NCBI GenBank assembly: GCA_964035795.1
Contig: OZ038325.1
Coordinates: forward strand, 2,650,272 to 2,714,271
Length of the DNA: 64,000 nt
Direction of reading: 5' to 3'
Source: Pterobdella sp. o SKG-2022
Lineage: Eukaryota; Annelida; Clitellata; Hirudinida; Piscicolidae
Shown: one piece after another, positions 59,901 through 64,000 of the stretch
Layout: the number at the start of each line of letters is the position of its first letter
Numbering within the stretch: position 1 is the first letter of the stretch
Notes under the pieces: model-generated
Database searches by the model: none
Told to the model about the DNA's origin: nothing
What the model saw: the letters and a program-made list of their open reading frames with translations, nothing else
Program-made: the position numbers and the translations under genes

Positions 59901-61965
59901 ACCACAACTCCACACACTTTGAGTAAACATCAGGATCTTCTTCATTACCCCAATCATCTTCAGTATATTTCTTCTTACTTATGTTGTCTTTGAAATCTGG
60001 TTATTTAATATTTCTGTTATCTTTTTAAACTTTTTCATGGATCTATTATTTTATAAATACATCAATCTAAATTTATTCATCCTTCCATCTATTTATTCAT
60101 TTTTCAACACAAACATTTATCCTTTTATCCATTTACTGACCCATTCATCCAGCCACTCATCCATTCATCCACCTATCCATCCATTCACCCACACCTATCT
60201 ATTCATCTACCCACCTATCCTTTCACCCAAGCACCTATTCATTCATTTACTCACCCATCCATTCACCCACGCACTTATCCATTCATCTACCCACCTGTCC
60301 ATTCCCTCAAGCACATATCCAATCATCTACCCACACATCCATTCACCCACGCACTTATCTATTCATCTACCCACTTATTTATTCACTCCCCCATCCATCC
60401 ATTCACCCACCTACTCATTCATTCATCTACCCACCTGTTCATTCCCTCAAGCACCTATCCATTCATTTACTCACACATGCATTCATCTACCCACTCATTT
60501 ATTCACCCACCCACGCATTCATTTACCCACCCACGCACCTATCCATTCATCTACCCACTCGTCCATTTACTCATTTACCCATCCATTCACCCACGCCCCT
60601 ATCCATTCATTTACCCACCCATCCATTCATTCCCCCAAACACCTATCTATTCATCCATCTACCCATCCATTTATATATGCACCTATCCATTCACCCACCA
60701 ACCCATCCAGTCACCCACCCACCCCATTTATTTCTCCAAGAACCTATCCATTCGTTTACCCACCCATCCATTCCCCCAAGCACCTATTTATTCATCCATA
60801 TACCCATCCATTTATCTATGAACCTATTCATTCACCCATCCACCCATCCATTCACTACTCACCAGAAATAGCGACTACAGAGCTGGTGAGGATGAGTCTT
60901 TTAACCTTGTGCTTCAAGCATGCCTTTCAAAACATAACATATAAATAATACACATTTAATACAATTATATTGGCATACACATATACAAATAGATGTATTA
61001 ATAATAGTATAAATATACGTAATATACGAGTAAAATATACATAGTGTATTAAATATTAAAGGCATACGAAGAAATATAAATACATATAAAAAAAACAAAA
61101 AAACAAAAATCATAATAACAAGCAGCGATACAAATAAATACATCTATACTCATACACAAAAGTGAAAACTACCGTCTAGACAAGCATTATCATTCTAAAA
61201 AAAATCAAGCCTCGATCAATCAAAAAAAATAATATAAAACTAACGAACAATCAAAACAGGAAAAAGGTGAAACCCCATGAACAAGCAAGACAGAGCCCCG
61301 TAAACTATTGATAAAACCACATGTGACCATAAAACAAAAAAAAGCCATATACCTAGCTATAAGACCCAGATAAACAATTAAAAACGCAGCCACATAAATA
61401 ACCAAAAACACACGACCCCACCGACCTTCAAAACAGCCCTGGTACCCTCAATGGCGGGTTTGAGAACTTCTTCATCACTCTTGGAGCCTGGAGAAGGAAA
61501 CACACTCGCCACATGTTGCACGTGTGTGCATCCTGCTACCGCTCTGTGTGTATGTTTGTGTTTTTCCTGCTTGCTATTATGTTTTTTTTGTGACAGTTGG
61601 GTACGTTTTGTTACGTAATGTTTCATTTCTACATGTGTTTGAAGCGTTTTTTCCACTGTTTTTGTGTCAAATGCGCATGTTTTTTCATAATTTTAGAATG
61701 TATCTGCTTTTGCACTGTAATTTTATAATACTATTTCATATAAAAAAAACTAAAAAAAACCTTACTAACTTGTCAATGGACTCTTCATTGAGAAGATCAG
61801 CTTCCACAAGCTCCAACTTGTCGAAAGAGGGCAGCCCTTTCAACACAGCCAACTTCTTTTCATTTTTGAGACTCCTCACTGTACCTCTGACGTTGTATCC
61901 GTCTATTAACAGCTGCCTCACCACGTGACTTGCCACATACCCTGTGGCCCCTGTTACTACTACTT
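53926..61965 (-). CDS. Dihydroflavonol-4-reductase-like NAD(P)-dependent reductase (extended SDR), 5' exon missing
   Basis: Minus-strand exons: 61761-61965, 61426-61543, 60863-60923, 59918-59996, 59664-59716, 59281-59366, 57992-58112, 55869-55949, 54180-54301, 53926-54051 (ends TKEYF then TAA); about 350 aa. Rossmann glycine motif TGATGYVASH, then HVASVFPSPGS, active-site serine in LILTSSVVAIS, TEDDWGNEEDPDVY, catalytic YSKSK (YxxxK) followed by LAEKTAW, FELAVINPAFVQGPT, VRDVAKAHVSAM, YIITNGSYWLREIA. These are the ordered landmarks of the DFR/cinnamoyl-CoA reductase/GRE2 group, cytosolic oxidoreductases acting on carbonyl substrates. The animal substrate is unknown. Every junction is in phase except that exon 59664-59716 needs a GC (GAAG|GCTGGT) donor. 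The initiator exon (before phase-1 EVVVTG) was not identified. DAZAP1 follows about 0.7 kb downstream on the same strand. Confidence 0.88.
54619..55065 (+). mobile_element. 5'-truncated copy of the 18.2-22.5 kb LINE
   Basis: Matches 22040-22484 almost base for base. The frame 54691-55062 carries the same C-terminal block (GRPARNFINQLTGDT, GTAMNDMEYWKKKV). A 1-bp deletion near 54640 distinguishes it. The 3' end reads TGTTAATGCTGATGAAGC. Inserted in a reductase intron, opposite strand to that gene. Confidence 0.9.
55090..55690 (-). pseudogene. RTE-like LINE ORF2 fragment
   Basis: Minus-strand shifting frames give VHSFLYLGSKVDFSGDCE, RMRSDWAKFEECSN, IKERVYTSCVRSAMLFGSE, LDILKRTE, VRASCGVKLSDR and LGLKETLETLRWF. 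These are the LINE C-terminal landmarks in order. It is immediately adjacent to the plus-strand LINE fragment that ends at 55065. Confidence 0.65.
56100..57950. other. AT-rich reductase intron
   Basis: No exon needed by phase between 55949 and 57992, and none recognised. No repeat of note. Confidence 0.5.
58591..58757. mobile_element. Foldback element, family 1
   Basis: GCGATTTGAATCAAACACTTTTATTAA... mirrored by ...TTAATATGAGTGTGATTCAAATCG. The inner arms are AAGCTTTTCGTGAGTTGAAC and GTTCAACTTACGAAAAGCTT. A SINE follows 23 bp later. Confidence 0.85.
58781..58910 (+). mobile_element. tRNA-derived SINE copy
   Basis: Head AGCCCCTATAGCTCAATGG, B box AGGTTCGATCCC, GATCGACAATT junction, then the shared tail CACCTGTTCCACAGTGTG and TTTTCGCTACATTAAAT. 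In a reductase intron. Confidence 0.75.
60060..60860. repeat. Long degenerate (CATTCACCCAT)n tract
   Basis: About 800 bp of CCATTCATC/CACCCACC units, with loose higher-order repetition of CACGCACCTATCCATTCATCTACCCACC. The plus-strand 303-codon open frame through it is an artefact. It ends abruptly 3 bp before the splice-donor side of reductase exon 60863-60923 (minus strand). Confidence 0.9.
61000..61420. other. A-rich intron sequence of the reductase gene
   Basis: No exon or repeat of note between exons 60863-60923 and 61426-61543. Confidence 0.5.
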
Positions 61966-62230
61966 CTGTTGGAGGGGAGGGGTGGGGGTTCTTAACAGTT
62001 GGGATAAATTATTTTAGGCTTTTAGTTGAATGGAGCATAAGTTTTTTGCTGTGAAGAAAGTTCAGGGTCAGAGTGCAAGTTTTAGTGCGTTTTTTCTGAT
62101 GCTTAGAAATAGTTTGTGTAAATTTTGTGTCAATATATTGTATACAATGACAGTACGAAGGAGTAGCCGTGAGATTCATGTTAGTGTATCAGTTTTGAAA
62201 GAAGCAAAAATTTAAAAGTTACAAGGTAAT

Positions 62231-62234
<4 letters not shown>

Positions 62235-62323
<89 letters not shown>

Positions 62324-62412
62324 TAGTAGTAGTAGTGGTAGTAGTAGTGGTAGTGGTAGTGGTAGTAGTAGTAGTAGTAGTAGTGGTAGTAGTAGTAGTA
62401 GTAGTAGTAGTT
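62235..62412. repeat. (GTA)n microsatellite with GTG interruptions
   Basis: GTA/TAG triplets with clustered GTGGTA variants in the second half. Confidence 0.95.
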
Positions 62413-64000
62413 TCAGGCTAAAGCATAGATTCCAATATAACTCTGAGATAAGATTTCAATGCTAAGCATTATCTATGCGATGTTACCTTATATTCCTTTA
62501 TTATTTATCCTATTAATATGTAAGTTCATTATTGTTGTTATTGATATGTAAAGACTTATTATTATTATTATGGTTTTGATTAGTATTACTATTGTTGTCT
62601 GTTTTTGTTGATATTTTCTGTTATTTATTCTTTTTTGATCAAATTTTGCTTTTATTGTTATTATTCTTATAATCACCATTATTTCCTTTCTTATTACTGT
62701 ATTCACATTGTTTAGCAGGCTGTAGCAGTTTTATCAGACATGTCATGACAAGCACTTCTCTTGACATTTGTGTTCAATAAGGCTTTTTTGCAACATCACA
62801 TTTGTGTGGTGTGTTATGGTTTTATGGATTTTAAAAAATATTGAGCAATACTAGTTTCTATTATGAGTTACGAAGCTTTTTGTTATCAGTGTAGCCTTTT
62901 GAAGCATTTAAGTACAGGTGTGTATAGTAATTAAACGTTTAAAGCTGTAGGCTTTTGATATGTTGGTCAAGAAAAACCCATAATCTTTGAACTTTAAACA
63001 CAGCCTACATATCAAGTGAATCACATGACTTGGCTAGACTTACGAAAAGCTTCGTGAATTTTTTGGATACCTTGTGTTTGTTTACCTAACTATTTAATTT
63101 AGGCCATTATACGTCATAAAGTTCAGATTTATTATGTAGTTGAGGTCTTATGATAAGATTTAACTTCTCAAAAGTTGTAGCTTTGTTTTAAATGAGTTTG
63201 TTAAAACATTCTTTAAATTTGAACTATAATCTCTTAAAATGTATAATAATAAAAATAATAAGAATAGTGGATGATCTACTGGTGGCAATAGTAATGAAAA
63301 ATGCTCCTATTTCATTTTTTTAATTATTTTTGTTATTTTGATGATTATTAATAGTAAAAAATGAACCAATAAGAATAAGCATTTATATCACAAGATTTCC
63401 ATGAACATTGTGTAGTTACATAAAATAAACTCTATATAATACAGTCGTTACTGAATCAGCAATAAGAATAAAATTATAATAGAAACAATAAAACAAGCAT
63501 TATTAAATCAACACCTAAACGATATGGTTAATAGCATAATAATAAGATAAATAAAAAATTTATTATGTTTTTATTGATTAAATGCTCGCTAAGTGAATGT
63601 GCTTCAAGCGTTTCTTTTGAGAGTATTGGTGAATTCATTTGTATTATTAATACTGATAACATTTTCATAATTATTCCAATAAAAATAACAAAAATAATTA
63701 TGACGTCATAATAAACTGATATGGAAATAATAAAAGAAACATGAGAAAGATATATAAATACACCTGCATAATATAATATTTTATATAAATAAAATATTAT
63801 ATTATTGAGGTCAACACGGCGCAGTAACTGGGACTAATGGAAATCTATCAGCCATATTTATCTTATGTATTTGAAGATATATATTTGATTTGATGATTGT
63901 TTACTCTTAGCAGGTATTCAATAAGTTAAAATAATTGTTCAAGTCAAGTGATGATGTGAAGACAGAATGCGTCGTTGTTCGATGAACATTTGTGTTCAAA
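62413..64000. other. AT-rich DNA with foldback fragments, no gene recognised
   Basis: Contains a family-1 fragment at 63037-63092 (TTACGAAAAGCTTCGTG; CTTGTGTTTGTTTACC) and a family-2 fragment at 63105-63220. The missing first exon of the reductase could lie here, but I could not identify it. Confidence 0.45.

Noticed and set aside
60037..60948. 303-codon plus-strand frame
   Set aside because: Product of the CATTCACCCAT repeat (His/Pro/Ser/Thr periodic). The true exon at its end is on the minus strand.

Overview
The window is metazoan nuclear DNA. It is AT-rich, with many spliced genes using GT-AG introns of roughly 0.1-5 kb, very long microsatellites, tRNA-derived SINEs, foldback/MITE-like repeats and several decayed LINEs. 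Protein architectures (COP9 subunit 8, mitoribosomal mL45, a DAZAP1 orthologue, a type II transmembrane serine protease with LDLa modules, an Ig protein and a TSR protein) and the compact spacing suggest a marine invertebrate, possibly a tunicate. The species assignment is inference only. There is no prokaryotic, phage or CRISPR content.

Layout. 0-8 kb: LINE 3' relic, simple repeats, one Asn/Tyr-rich coding exon (minus), and a 750-bp (TCTA)n array. 8.9-16.1 kb, minus strand: COPS8 (7 exons, complete) followed by MRPL45 (10 exons, complete), about 0.7 kb apart. 17-30 kb, plus strand: a TMPRSS-like protease gene (18.07-27.94 kb). It is interrupted by a LINE flanked by a 120-bp duplication of its first exon, and by a 910-bp (TG)n array in its last intron. 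A decayed CR1/L2/Rex-like LINE follows at 28.3-30.2 kb. 33.2-36.5 kb, plus: a two-Ig-domain membrane protein. 37.4-40.1 kb, plus: a secreted protein with three thrombospondin type 1 repeats. 42.1-53.2 kb, minus: DAZAP1 (12 exons). 53.9-62 kb, minus: a dihydroflavonol-reductase-like NAD(P)-dependent reductase, 5' end not found. 62-64 kb: (GTA)n and foldback fragments.

Exon structures were assembled by hand from splice sites and reading phase. In COPS8, MRPL45, DAZAP1 (except its first exon), the Ig gene and the TSR gene every junction is phase-consistent, which is strong internal support. No operating system new to biology is evident. The most unusual items are the 120-bp exon duplication around a LINE, two families of foldback elements, a LINE tail abutting a DAZAP1 splice acceptor, and a protease whose expected activation and S1-pocket segments are abnormal or missing.
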